In this document: positions 17,342-26,568 of the stretch, one piece after another
Layout: every line of letters begins with the position of its first letter
Numbering within the stretch: position 1 is the stretch's first letter
Assembly (NCBI RefSeq): GCF_900149685.1
Contig: NZ_LT702999.1
Location: forward strand, 2,232,001 to 2,296,000
DNA length: 64,000 nucleotides
Reading direction: 5' to 3'
DNA from: Erythrobacter sp. Alg231-14
GTDB taxonomy: Bacteria; Pseudomonadota; Alphaproteobacteria; Sphingomonadales; Sphingomonadaceae
Position numbers and translations under genes: made by a program
Notes under the pieces: model-generated
The model's database searches: none
What the model was told of the DNA's origin: nothing
The model's input: only the letters and a program-made list of their open reading frames with translations

Positions 17342-18300
17342 CCACGCCGACGCCACCAACTTGCCAATATCGACCCGATAAGCACGTGCCACACCGCAGA
17401 AATCGCTGCTGGCACGGGGGCTAGAGCGGCTTGTTGGATGTCTGCAAACTGCGCGGCAAAGGCGGGGGTTTTGGCGAGGCCGGAGCCCAGTCCTGAATTC
17501 TGCATGCCGACCTCGATGGAAATGGTGCGTTGTTCCGGCACGCCCAGCCCCAGTACCCGTGCAAGCAAAAACCCAAGGCCAAAGCCGATAGAATGAAGCA
17601 GCAAAGTGGCGATCAACAATGTGCCCGCATGCTGCGCAATCTGCGCCTTGGCACCGCCCACGATCCCGCCCACGATCAGGATCACCAACACGATCGCAAT
17701 GAGTGGCAGGATCGCGCTGACCCGGGCCGCAGCGCGCGGGAACAATTGATTGAGCAGCGTGCCGAGCACCACCGGCACCAACACAATCGCGACCATATTG
17801 CGCAGCAAATTCCAACGGTCGATCTCAACAAAGGTCCCCGCAAGTTCACCCGTTAACAGAGGCGTCAAAACCACCGCAGCGAGCGTTGAGACCATCGTCA
17901 TCGCCACAGATAAGGCGACATTGCCGCGCGCAAGATATGTCACGATGTTCGACGCAGTGCCGCCGGGGCAACAGGCGACAAGGATCAAGCCAACGGCCAA
18001 TCCCTGTTCTAGGTCCATCCCCCACGCAATCGCAAAGCCCGCCAGAGGCATTACCAAAAATTGCAGGCCAACACCCGCGACCAACGCTTTGGGTAAAGTG
18101 GTCAAGCGACGGTAATCTTCAAATGTCAGCGTCAACCCCATCGCCAACATGATTAGGCCCAATGCAATGGAAAGCAGCGGCTGTCCGCCGATTGTGATGC
18201 TGCCATTGGTCATCCAAGTGAACAGACCCGGTTGAAACCAGGCGAGACCCACACCGAGAACCGTAAGGATCGCGAAATTGTTGGTGATGATGCGCAGCAC
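17338..18300 (-). CDS. Bile acid:sodium symporter family (BASS) transporter
   Basis: A 320-residue membrane protein with nine or ten hydrophobic segments. The family motifs are visible: GLTLTFEDYRR early, ACCPGGTASNIVTYLARGNVALS (helix crossover, Na+ site) and IEVGMQNSGLGSGLAKTPAF late. Bacterial members move bile acids, pantoate, keto acids or other organic anions with sodium. The substrate here is unknown. It lies tail to tail with the acyl-CoA dehydrogenase (4-base overlap) and divergent, by 94 bases, from the large exported amidohydrolase. An organic-acid uptake role beside the acyl-CoA operon is possible but unproven. Confidence 0.9.
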   Translation of the reverse strand: MLRIITNNFAILTVLGVGLAWFQPGLFTWMTNGSITIGGQPLLSIALGLIMLAMGLTLTFEDYRRLTTLPKALVAGVGLQFLVMPLAGFAIAWGMDLEQGLAVGLILVACCPGGTASNIVTYLARGNVALSVAMTMVSTLAAVVLTPLLTGELAGTFVEIDRWNLLRNMVAIVLVPVVLGTLLNQLFPRAAARVSAILPLIAIVLVILIVGGIVGGAKAQIAQHAGTLLIATLLLHSIGFGLGFLLARVLGLGVPEQRTISIEVGMQNSGLGSGLAKTPAFAAQFADIQQAALAPVPAAISAVWHVLIGSILASWWRRRG

Positions 18301-18394
18301 GTTGTTTGTCCGATCCCGGTTGGCTTCTGACTGGTTGCTCTAGCAATATCGTTGCGCGCCGCTAGTGTCCTGTTCCAAATAGGGGAGAGAATTC

Positions 18395-21300
18395 ATGCGT
18401 CGTTTCACCGCTCAAATCACCGGCACTTTGCTTGCCGGTTCGGTGCTCACAATGCCGTTTGCAGCCATCGCACAGGATGATGATAGCGAAACGTGGGACG
18501 TCGAAGCGCCGCGCGGGGCGACGATCGAACAAGTTCCGATCCAAACCGATGAAGGCACATGGATGGATGTCGATGTGTCGCCCGATGGGCAAACCTTGGC
18601 GTTCACAATGTTGGGCGACATTTACACTATGCCGATCACGGGCGGCACGCCGACACGGATCGCGTCGGGCCTCGCTTGGGAAGTGCAGCCGCGGTTTTCT
18701 CCCGATGGATCGCGCATCGCATTCACATCCGATCGCGGCGGTGGCGACAACATTTGGGTGATGAACACCGATGGCTCAGACATGCGTCAGGTCACGGATG
18801 AAAATTTCCGGTTGCTCAACCAACCAAGCTGGTCGCCGGATGGTCGTTTCATCATCGCGAAAAAGCACTTCACGACCGGACGTTCGGCCGGGACGGGTGA
18901 AATTTGGATGTACCATGTGTCCGGCGGCGGCGGCGTTGCCATCGTTGAACGGCCCAATGAACAACAGCAAAAAGAGTTGGGAGAGCCGGTCTATTCCCCC
19001 GATGGCGGTGCGATCTATTACACGCGCAACACCACGCCCGGTAACACCTTTATATACGCGCAAGATTCGCAAACTGGGATTTTTGCGATTGAGCGGCACG
19101 ATCTGGAAACGGGCGAAGTCACTACGGCGGTGGACGGGTATGGCGGCGCGGTGCGGCCGACACCTTCACCCGACGGGACGCAGATCGCGTTTGTGCGGCG
19201 TGACCGGGATCAAAGCCAGCTTTGGGTGAAGGACATCGCCAGCGGCCAAGAGCGGATGATTTACGGCGCGCTCGATCTGGATTTGCAGGAAACATGGGCG
19301 GTTTACGGCGTCTATCCCAACATGGATTGGACCCCGGATGGCGGCTCAATCGTATTCTGGGCCGGGGGTAAATTGCGGCGGATTGACCGCGACGGATCAA
19401 ATATGGCGGTGATCCCGTTTTCGATCGACGACACGCGCGGCGTGGCCGATGCTCCGCACCCTGACATTGAGGTGTCGCCGGATAGTTTTGTAACGTCGAT
19501 GCCGCGCTTTGCGCAGCTTTCCCCCGATGGCAGCCGGGTTGTTTTCGAAAGCCTTGGCCGACTTTACACCAAATCGGCCAGAGGTCGGGACGGACCACGG
19601 CCGCTTACGACGGCTCAGGATGGGTCCATAGAAGCGTTTCCCGTATTCAGCCGGGATGGCGCACAGATCGCCTATGTCCGTTGGACCGATGAGGAATTGG
19701 GCCAGATTGTCGTCACCGACGGCACCGGTGCGAACCCGCGCGTAATCACCCAAGAACCGGGCCATTACGCTAACCTCACATTCTCCCCCGATGGCAGCCA
19801 CATCGCGTTTGAAAAACGCAGTGGCGGGTATCTCACCTCTCCCAGCTATTCGGAAAACACCGGCATCTATATGCTGTCCACTTCTGGTGGAGAGGCGATC
19901 CGCGTTAGCCGCGCGGGATCAAACCCACAATTTGGCGCTGACGATGCACGGATATTTATGACCATGCGCGAAGGCGGCGGGCTTGCGCTTGTTTCCTCCG
20001 ATCTCACCGGTGAACGCCAACGCACCCATGTCAAAGGCGATCTCGCCAATGATTTCCGCGTGGCGCCCGACGGCATGACGGTTGCGTTCCGTCAGAATTA
20101 CGAAGTGTTCGCGATGCCGCTTCTGCCCGGCGGTCAGGCGGTTTCCGTTAGCGAAAGCGGCGGTGCCTTGCCGATCACCAAGGTCAGCGAAGGCGGTGCG
20201 GATTACATCGGTTGGGCCAACGGCGGCGAGACCGTCTATTGGTCAATCGGCGCGCAAATGCGTCAGGCGCAAGTGGCCGATTTCTTTGGCGATGGACCGC
20301 CGGCAGAAGAAACGGATGACGATGGGTATTCCCCACCGGAAACCGGTATCTCGATGGCAATGACGGTCCAATCCGCACGACCCGAAGGCACAACAGTGAT
20401 CACAGGCGCCCGCATTTTGACGATGGCGGCGGGTCTCGATGATCAAGATGCCGGGGTCATCGACAACGGTGTTATCGTGATCGAAGGGGATCGGATCGCC
20501 GCAATCGGCGCAACGGGCTCTATCGATATCCCTGACGGCGCGACCATGATCGATGCGAGCGGGCGGACAATCATGCCTGGACTGGTCGATGCACACGCCC
20601 ACGGGCCACAGGGGATTGGCGATTTCATCCCGCAACAAAACTGGCGGATGGTTCAAGATCTGGCGATGGGCGTGACCACCATTCATGATCCTTCCAACGA
20701 TGCGAGCCAAATCTTTGCCGCGGCCGAACGCCAACGCGCCGGACTGCTGTTGGCGCCGCGCATCTTCTCCACAGGTGAGATCATTTATGGAGCCAAGGCG
20801 CCCAGTGTGTATGCGCGGATCGACAGTTACGATGACGCTTTGGCTCACGTCCAACGGATCAAAGCGCAAGGCGGCATTTCGGTCAAAAACTACAATCAAC
20901 CGCGCCGCGAACAACGCCAAATGGTTGCGCGTGCGGCTGCGGCCGAAGACATGTTGGTCGTGGCCGAGGGCGGCTCGCTGTTCGGGATGGATATGAACCT
21001 CATCGCGGATGGCAATTCGACGATTGAACACAATGTGCCTGGCGACGTTTTCTACGAAGATGTCCTACAATTCTTCAGCCAATCCAATTCGAACTACACG
21101 CCAACTTTGAACGTCACCTATGGCGGTCTTGCGGGTGATCCCTATTGGCGTCAGGCGACCGACGTGTTCGACCACCCTTTGATGATCCACACACCGCGGC
21201 GCCTTTTAATGGCGCAAACCGGACGCCGCACGACCGCGCCGGAATGGGCGTTTGTCGATGACAATGCCGCGCGGGAAGCCCGCAAATTGGCGCAACGCGG

Positions 21301-21709
21301 CGTTCGTGTTTCGATTGGCGCACACGGCCAACAGGCTGGCGTCGATGCGCATTGGGAGCTTTGGAGTTTCGCACGCGGGGGCATGAGCCCTGTTGAAGCG
21401 TTGAAAGCGGGCACGATCTCTTCGGCGCAATCTTTGGGTATGGCCGATGACATCGGCAGCCTAGAGGTTGGCAAACTGGCCGATCTTGTTGTTCTAAGCG
21501 CGGATCCCAGCGTCGATATTCGGAATTCCGATGACATCGTTCATGTGATGTTGGGCGGGCGTTTGTACGACGCCTTGACCATGAATGAAGTCGCCACCGG
21601 CGATGCAACACGTCGGGCCTATTGGTGGGAAGGCGGCGGCGCAGCCGAAGGGGCGGTTGGTTCCGAAGCCGCAACCCACGCGGCCGATGCTCACGCCGAC
21701 GGCGATTGA
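18395..21709 (+). CDS. Exported beta-propeller / amidohydrolase fusion
   Basis: The 1104-residue product begins with a signal peptide (MRRFTAQITGTLLAGSVLTMPFAAIAQ). Residues about 40-640 carry repeated SPDG motifs (e.g. VSPDGQTLAF, FSPDGSRIAF, WSPDGRFII), the PD40/WD40-like blades seen in TolB and tricorn proteases. From about 655 an amidohydrolase follows: GRTIMPGLVDAHAHGPQ (metal HxH near 731), ISVKNYN (candidate carboxylated Lys near 828), IEHNVPG (His near 876) and SIGAHGQQAG with GSLEVGKLADLVVLSADP. Members of this architecture are imidazolonepropionase-like, and some act on peptides. AGGGGAGAG precedes the ATG. The substrate is unknown; a periplasmic peptidase or amidase is the working guess. 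Confidence 0.88.
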   Translation: MRRFTAQITGTLLAGSVLTMPFAAIAQDDDSETWDVEAPRGATIEQVPIQTDEGTWMDVDVSPDGQTLAFTMLGDIYTMPITGGTPTRIASGLAWEVQPRFSPDGSRIAFTSDRGGGDNIWVMNTDGSDMRQVTDENFRLLNQPSWSPDGRFIIAKKHFTTGRSAGTGEIWMYHVSGGGGVAIVERPNEQQQKELGEPVYSPDGGAIYYTRNTTPGNTFIYAQDSQTGIFAIERHDLETGEVTTAVDGYGGAVRPTPSPDGTQIAFVRRDRDQSQLWVKDIASGQERMIYGALDLDLQETWAVYGVYPNMDWTPDGGSIVFWAGGKLRRIDRDGSNMAVIPFSIDDTRGVADAPHPDIEVSPDSFVTSMPRFAQLSPDGSRVVFESLGRLYTKSARGRDGPRPLTTAQDGSIEAFPVFSRDGAQIAYVRWTDEELGQIVVTDGTGANPRVITQEPGHYANLTFSPDGSHIAFEKRSGGYLTSPSYSENTGIYMLSTSGGEAIRVSRAGSNPQFGADDARIFMTMREGGGLALVSSDLTGERQRTHVKGDLANDFRVAPDGMTVAFRQNYEVFAMPLLPGGQAVSVSESGGALPITKVSEGGADYIGWANGGETVYWSIGAQMRQAQVADFFGDGPPAEETDDDGYSPPETGISMAMTVQSARPEGTTVITGARILTMAAGLDDQDAGVIDNGVIVIEGDRIAAIGATGSIDIPDGATMIDASGRTIMPGLVDAHAHGPQGIGDFIPQQNWRMVQDLAMGVTTIHDPSNDASQIFAAAERQRAGLLLAPRIFSTGEIIYGAKAPSVYARIDSYDDALAHVQRIKAQGGISVKNYNQPRREQRQMVARAAAAEDMLVVAEGGSLFGMDMNLIADGNSTIEHNVPGDVFYEDVLQFFSQSNSNYTPTLNVTYGGLAGDPYWRQATDVFDHPLMIHTPRRLLMAQTGRRTTAPEWAFVDDNAAREARKLAQRGVRVSIGAHGQQAGVDAHWELWSFARGGMSPVEALKAGTISSAQSLGMADDIGSLEVGKLADLVVLSADPSVDIRNSDDIVHVMLGGRLYDALTMNEVATGDATRRAYWWEGGGAAEGAVGSEAATHAADAHADGD

Positions 21710-21725
21710 TTGCGGGCCATTCCGG

Positions 21726-22451
21726 CTAACTCGCGTCCATCAATCCGCGTAGGTCTTTTAAGGCTTTTGAACGGAGTTGATGGACGCGGGGCACGCTCAC
21801 TTCCAACACTTCGGCGATTTCCGTCAGGTTCAGTTCTTCGACGAAGAACAATTGCAGGACCAATTTGAGGCGGTCGGGCAACTCGGTCATCGCCGCGATC
21901 AACCGGTCGCGATCCTCCTGTCCGCACAACACTTCAAATGGGTCGGGCTCTTCGCTGGCGAAGGCGGTGTTGGCGTCATCATATTCGTCGCTGATCGATG
22001 TCAACGTGATGGCAGACGCTTCGATGTCCAACAATTCGCTGTCGCTGACGCCCAACGTTTTGGCGATTTCGCCGCGAGTGGGATCGGCGCCGGTTTGTGC
22101 TCGAACGTTTTCGACTGCTTGGTTGTATCTTGCCCGCTTTTTCCGGGCGGTGCGTGTGTCGTTCATTTGTCGGCGCAACACATCAATCATCGCGCCGCGC
22201 GCCCGAATCTTGGCGTAGGCGGCAAAGCCATCTTCGGTCGGGGCGTTGTGACGCTGGGCGCATTCGGTCAACGCGACGACGCCGGCCTGAACCAAATCCT
22301 CGACTTCCAATCCGGCGTGACCCATCCCATAAACATGCCACGCCGCACGGTGGACCATTGGCATGAACCGCCGCACGCGGTCTTCGACTTCGCCGCGCGA
22401 TGCGGTGATATAGGCTCTGGCACCGGAGAAACTGGCGTGATCGTGCTTCAT
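21726..22451 (-). CDS. fliA: Flagellar sigma factor FliA (sigma-28)
   Basis: The 241-residue sigma-70 family protein has region 2 (LEVEDLVQAGVVALTECAQRH, FAAYAKIRARGAMIDVLRRQ), region 3 (TGADPTRGEIAKTLGVSDSEL) and region 4 (LPDRLKLVLQLFFVEELNLTEIAEVLEVSVPRVHQLRSKAL), the usual FliA layout. It directs late flagellar genes once FlgM is exported. The gene is last in the flgA-flgM-flgN-slt-flhA-fliA operon, its ATG overlapping the flhA stop by four bases. The anti-sigma gene flgM lies in the same operon, so sigma and anti-sigma share one promoter. It converges on the amidohydrolase gene, 16 bases away and without a hairpin. Confidence 0.95.
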   Translation of the reverse strand: MKHDHASFSGARAYITASRGEVEDRVRRFMPMVHRAAWHVYGMGHAGLEVEDLVQAGVVALTECAQRHNAPTEDGFAAYAKIRARGAMIDVLRRQMNDTRTARKKRARYNQAVENVRAQTGADPTRGEIAKTLGVSDSELLDIEASAITLTSISDEYDDANTAFASEEPDPFEVLCGQEDRDRLIAAMTELPDRLKLVLQLFFVEELNLTEIAEVLEVSVPRVHQLRSKALKDLRGLMDAS

Positions 22452-24586
22452 GCTGCCATGGCTCCTTGGGCTGGGGATGGCAGACCACCAGGTGCCGCCA
22501 ATTGCGCGGGTTCTTCTGCGCCGATGACGCCAATGACTTCGACCGGTTGGGTCGCGGGCAATTCATTGATGGATAGAACAAGACATCGGCTTGCGCGTTG
22601 ACGCAGCAATCCTGCCAATGCGCGGCGGGCCGGTGGTTGCACGATTAGGGCGATCGGCGCGTTGGCCGCATCGATCAAATCAATAATGCCGCCAGCGATC
22701 ATACTGGCACAATCGGGTTCTATGATCGGTTGCCCAGTGGCGGGATCGATCATGCCGCCCAAGATCGCCCCTTCGAGAGAGGCATCCAGTGTGACGACCT
22801 GCAACCGTTCGCCCGGTTCGCAAATTTGCGCGACCAATCGCGCGCCAAGGTCGCTGCGCACGATGTCGATAATCGCGTCAAAATCCTTTGTTTTCTGCAG
22901 GGCTAGGGCAAGGCTGGTGAGGAGCGGTTGCGGATGGTTCAACGCGATGCCGTCTTCGATCAAAGCCCGGAAAATGCGCGTCATGGCGGCTAATGACAGT
23001 GGATCGGGATGGATCGCCTCAAGCAGCGCCGGTGCCCGATCTTTCAGATCATCAATCACCGTCCGCACTTCTTCGGGGCCTAACATTTGATGGCTCTTGG
23101 CGAGCAGTTCTTGGTTGGTGTGCGTGGCGATCACGGTGCTGGGATCAACGGTTAGGAACCCTTCTGAAACCGCATGATCGCGGGCGCCGGGATCAATCCA
23201 AAGTGCCGGGCAATCGAAACTGGGATCACGGGTCGCGTCGCCCATGATACCATGACCTGGCCGCACATCGCCGGTGTCGATCGCCAACAATTTGGATGGC
23301 TTGGCCGACCCATGCGCGATGACCAATCCGCCCATAGTGACGCGATATTCATTGGCCCCGGAATCCAGGGAATCGCGAATGCGGAATTGCGGCAAGACAA
23401 AACCCAAATCGCGCGACAATTGTTTGCGAATGCCCGTAATTCGGGTCAAAAGCGGCGCGCCTTTGTCTTCATCAACCAGATGCACGAGGCCATAACCAAG
23501 CTCTATCGTAACCAAGGTTTGATCAGACACATCGGCGATGTCGATCCGGTCTGGCGACACCTCTTCGAGCGGTGTTTCGTCAACTTCTGGCGCGGCCGCA
23601 CGGGTGCGCAATGTCCACCAGATCGCGCCGGCGATTGCGGCGGCGGGAAGAAAGATGGTTTGGGGCATAGCCGGGACCATGCCAATCGCGGCCAATATCA
23701 TGGCGACCGGCAGCCAACCGCGCGGATCGGAAAACTGGCCGCCTATTTGCCCTGCCAAATCGCGGGTGTCGGAAACACGTGTAACAATGGCGGCCGCTGC
23801 AATCGACAAAAGCAAAGCAGGCACTTGAGCTACCAAGGCATCGCCCACCGCCAAAGTGATGTAGAGTTCGCCCGCCTCACTGGCGGATAGGCCGTGGCTG
23901 ATCATGCCCAATGCGAAACCGGCAATGATGTTCACGCCCAAAATCAAGAGCGCGGCGATGGCGTCGCCTTTCACAAATTTCGATGCACCGTCCATGGACC
24001 CATAAAAGTCGGCCTCAACTGTGACTTCGCGGCGGCGATCGCGCGCTTCGTCGGCGGTGATCAATCCGGCGGCAATATCGGCATCAATCGCCATCTGTTT
24101 GCCCGGCAATGCGTCGAGCACAAACCGCGCGGACACTTCGGAAACGCGCCCTGCACCTTTTGTGATCACGATCATATTGATGATCAACAAGATGGAGAAC
24201 ACGAACAGCCCAACTGCGAAATTGCCGCCGACTAGAAACTGGCTGAAACTGGCAATGATATCGCCCGCCGCATTGCCCCCTTCGTGCCCTTTCACCAACA
24301 CGATCCGGGTGGATGCCACATTGAGCGCAAGTCGCAGCAAAGTCGCGAACAGAAGGACGCTGGGGAATGACGAGAAGTCGAGCGGCTTGCGCGCGTTCAG
24401 CGCCACCATCAACACCGCAAACGCAATCGCAATGTTGAGGACAAAGAACAAGTCGAGCAACAATGGCGGAATTGGCAGTACGAACAAAACGAACAGCGCA
24501 AAGATGCCAAGTGGCAGCACCATCGCCGCCGGGACGGCGCGCAGGCGGTCGAATGTGGATCCGGCTTCAGAAGAGAGAATGTTCAA
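22448..24586 (-). CDS. flhA: Flagellar export gate protein FlhA
   Basis: The 712-residue inner-membrane protein has an N-terminal membrane half with eight hydrophobic segments (IFALFVLFVLPIPPLLLDLFFVLNIA first) and the conserved cytoplasmic loop FVLDALPGKQMAIDADIAAG. A large cytosolic C-domain follows (about 350-712), with ELGYGLVHLVDEDKGAPLLTRI and RIRDSLDSGANEYRV. It forms the nonameric ring of the flagellar type III export gate, coupling to proton flow. The start is a TTG at 24586 overlapping the upstream transglycosylase stop; a later ATG at residue 22 is possible but would shorten the pre-membrane tail. Downstream fliA overlaps by four bases. Confidence 0.96.
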   Translation of the reverse strand: MNILSSEAGSTFDRLRAVPAAMVLPLGIFALFVLFVLPIPPLLLDLFFVLNIAIAFAVLMVALNARKPLDFSSFPSVLLFATLLRLALNVASTRIVLVKGHEGGNAAGDIIASFSQFLVGGNFAVGLFVFSILLIINMIVITKGAGRVSEVSARFVLDALPGKQMAIDADIAAGLITADEARDRRREVTVEADFYGSMDGASKFVKGDAIAALLILGVNIIAGFALGMISHGLSASEAGELYITLAVGDALVAQVPALLLSIAAAAIVTRVSDTRDLAGQIGGQFSDPRGWLPVAMILAAIGMVPAMPQTIFLPAAAIAGAIWWTLRTRAAAPEVDETPLEEVSPDRIDIADVSDQTLVTIELGYGLVHLVDEDKGAPLLTRITGIRKQLSRDLGFVLPQFRIRDSLDSGANEYRVTMGGLVIAHGSAKPSKLLAIDTGDVRPGHGIMGDATRDPSFDCPALWIDPGARDHAVSEGFLTVDPSTVIATHTNQELLAKSHQMLGPEEVRTVIDDLKDRAPALLEAIHPDPLSLAAMTRIFRALIEDGIALNHPQPLLTSLALALQKTKDFDAIIDIVRSDLGARLVAQICEPGERLQVVTLDASLEGAILGGMIDPATGQPIIEPDCASMIAGGIIDLIDAANAPIALIVQPPARRALAGLLRQRASRCLVLSINELPATQPVEVIGVIGAEEPAQLAAPGGLPSPAQGAMAA

Positions 24587-25722
24587 AGACCAAGCGCTTT
24601 CAATTGATTATAGGCCCGACGGATTTGGCCGTTTGACCGGTCACTGACAGCGGCCAGACCGTCGCCAAACATGCTGCTCAAAACACCTGACATGCTCCCC
24701 TGCGAAAGGGTCGGGGCCAGTGGGCCGTTGGATGAGGTTGCGAAAGAAGGGCGATTGCCGCGCGTGAAGGTGGGCGGGTTCTGCGGTGCAAACATTGCGG
24801 CGTCTTGGGCGGCGTAGGATGCCGGCGCCACGGTGCCCGGAACGCCGGATGATCCGGCGAAATCGGGGATGGAGAACGATGCGGCAACGTATTCGGGCGT
24901 TGCGATGTCTGCCGCGTTTGTGCGGGCGCTTTCCAATTTGCCGGAGAGGTAGTCCATCACCCCGCTCAAACTCCGCGGAGTGCCGGTGTTTTCATAGAAT
25001 ACCGGGCGATTGGCCGCGGCGGGACGACGAAACAATGCAGCGGCGGATTGATCGGGATTGTCCGCCATTTCCGATAAGAACCGTCCAGCCCCGCCAGCAC
25101 CGAGAAAATGGGCAAGGTACAGTTCGCCGTGGTCGGGCTGTCGCCCAAGGATCGGGGTTAGATGCGCGCGGTTATCCTCCGCCAATCCTGCCGCCATAAA
25201 GGACGCGATCTGGGGGTCGTTGCGCAAGGCGAGGATGGATTGGCGGGTTTGCGGGTCGGCCACATAAGCAGCGCCGCTTGCATTTGTGTCGATCTGCGCG
25301 GCCACGTTGCCCAGACCAAACCGATCCCCATGGCGCTGCATCGTGTTCAACCACGTGCTTTCGATGAATTGATACAGGCCCGTTGCGCTGGATGTGCTCG
25401 CTCGGGCCGTTGGGTTCATGGCCGATTCCACCTGCGCTTGCGCGATGAGGTAGTCAAAATCGACTGTGCTTTGCTGGGCCGCGCTGGCGATGGCTTGTTC
25501 GACAGTTACAGGGCGTTGAGTTTCGATCCCTTGGCCGCGAATGTCATGCGGTGGGTTTTGCCGGGCGATGGTTGGCTGGACGCCACCGGGAATGTTGCGG
25601 GCCGAAGCTTCGCGGAACGCATCATGCGCGCGCGCCGCGCGGTCAAAGGCAGATTGGATCCCAGCGGCGGGGATCGGATGATTGCTCACTGCGCTGGCCT
25701 TTCTTCCAAAATTGACAGCCAT
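24583..25722 (-). CDS. Lytic transglycosylase (SLT domain), flagellum-associated
   Basis: The 379-residue protein holds a lysozyme-like SLT domain from about 85-210, with FDYLIAQAQVESAMNPTARA (candidate catalytic Glu99) and SSATGLYQFIESTWL. A long, low-complexity tail rich in Pro, Ala and Ser ends in the helical RRAYNQLKALGL. No convincing signal peptide is visible, so it may be exported by the flagellar apparatus or have a later start. Since FlgJ in this window lacks its muramidase half, this protein is the natural candidate to open the peptidoglycan for the rod. Its stop overlaps the flhA start. The weak ribosome-binding site leaves the start uncertain. Confidence 0.8.
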   Translation of the reverse strand: MAVNFGRKASAVSNHPIPAAGIQSAFDRAARAHDAFREASARNIPGGVQPTIARQNPPHDIRGQGIETQRPVTVEQAIASAAQQSTVDFDYLIAQAQVESAMNPTARASTSSATGLYQFIESTWLNTMQRHGDRFGLGNVAAQIDTNASGAAYVADPQTRQSILALRNDPQIASFMAAGLAEDNRAHLTPILGRQPDHGELYLAHFLGAGGAGRFLSEMADNPDQSAAALFRRPAAANRPVFYENTGTPRSLSGVMDYLSGKLESARTNAADIATPEYVAASFSIPDFAGSSGVPGTVAPASYAAQDAAMFAPQNPPTFTRGNRPSFATSSNGPLAPTLSQGSMSGVLSSMFGDGLAAVSDRSNGQIRRAYNQLKALGL

Positions 25723-25811
25723 GCTTCGCGATCAAAATTGATCGGAAACCATCAATGAGGAAGACTGCAAACGGCGTGCCAGAACAGACGCCATGCGCAG
25801 TGATACGGAGG

Positions 25812-26189
25812 TTAGGGGTTGGCCTTGTTCACCGACACATAGGTGTGCTGCGTTGAACCAAGCGCTTCAAGGCGGGCCGAAACATTGGCCGCCAATAGGT
25901 TGCGCACCCTGCGATTGACGTCATTCAACGCCTGAGCCGTCTTGGCCAAATCGCGCGATTGGGGATCCAACGCATCGGCGCCAAATGGCTGCAATGTTTC
26001 GCAAAGGGTTTGTTTCTGGTGCGATGCTTCGAAAAGCGCGTCGGCATCCAATGTGGCAAGCGCTTGCCGCTCTTGTTCTAGAACGGCAATCACTTGCCGC
26101 AAATTGCCGCTTACGCCGTTGCCGCTGGAATCGGTGTTTCCGATAATGGGTTGGGCGGAGTGATCGCCTGTATGTGAAACGCCACTCAT
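25812..26189 (-). CDS. flgN: FlgN-like flagellar export chaperone
   Basis: The 125-residue protein is mostly helical, with the FlgN-type core NLRQVIAVLEQERQALATLDADALFEASHQKQTLCETL and a second helix DLAKTAQALNDVNRRVRNLLAANVSARLEAL. FlgN binds the hook-filament junction proteins FlgK and FlgL before secretion. Identity is weak at residue level but length, helicity and position immediately after flgM, overlapping it by four bases (ATGA), are the standard arrangement. A flagellar chaperone of another kind is the alternative. A gap of 89 bases follows before the transglycosylase gene. Confidence 0.8.
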   Translation of the reverse strand: MSGVSHTGDHSAQPIIGNTDSSGNGVSGNLRQVIAVLEQERQALATLDADALFEASHQKQTLCETLQPFGADALDPQSRDLAKTAQALNDVNRRVRNLLAANVSARLEALGSTQHTYVSVNKANP

Positions 26190-26491
26190 TCGCCGATCTC
26201 TAACCGTACTTGCGCTGCAATCATCGCGTCGGCGATTTTCGCTGGGACAAGAGGATAACTCCCATCGCGCAACGCTTCGCGGATTTCGCTGACGCGGTCA
26301 GAATTGACCGGCGGATTGGATGGGTTGACGGACGCGCCGATTTCGATGCTGACGCCGTTTGTGACGCCCCCTGACGTGGCGGCTTGATCCGACCGCGCAG
26401 CAGACGAGGATTGCGCCGCTGTGCGATCGGTATCGGACAGCGCTCGAGGGCCTGTGATCGCCTGCAATTTTCCAATTTCTATAGAGGGCAT
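26186..26491 (-). CDS. flgM: Anti-sigma-28 factor FlgM
   Basis: The 101-residue protein begins MPSIEIGKLQAITGPRA and ends with the conserved FlgM helix region (SDRVSEIREALRDGSYPLVPAKIADAMIAAQVRLE), which wraps around FliA. The middle is Ser/Thr/Ala-rich and likely disordered, as expected of a small protein secreted through the flagellar channel. It holds FliA inactive until the hook is finished. The gene precedes flgN, overlapping by four bases, and follows flgA with a 77-base gap. FliA is encoded at the end of the same operon. Confidence 0.93.
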   Translation of the reverse strand: MPSIEIGKLQAITGPRALSDTDRTAAQSSSAARSDQAATSGGVTNGVSIEIGASVNPSNPPVNSDRVSEIREALRDGSYPLVPAKIADAMIAAQVRLEIGE

Positions 26492-26568
26492 GGTGTGTCT
26501 CGCATTCTTTATTCGAATACCTGAACGGCAATGGGCACAGCGGATTAAGGGGGCGCATCAATTTTTTG

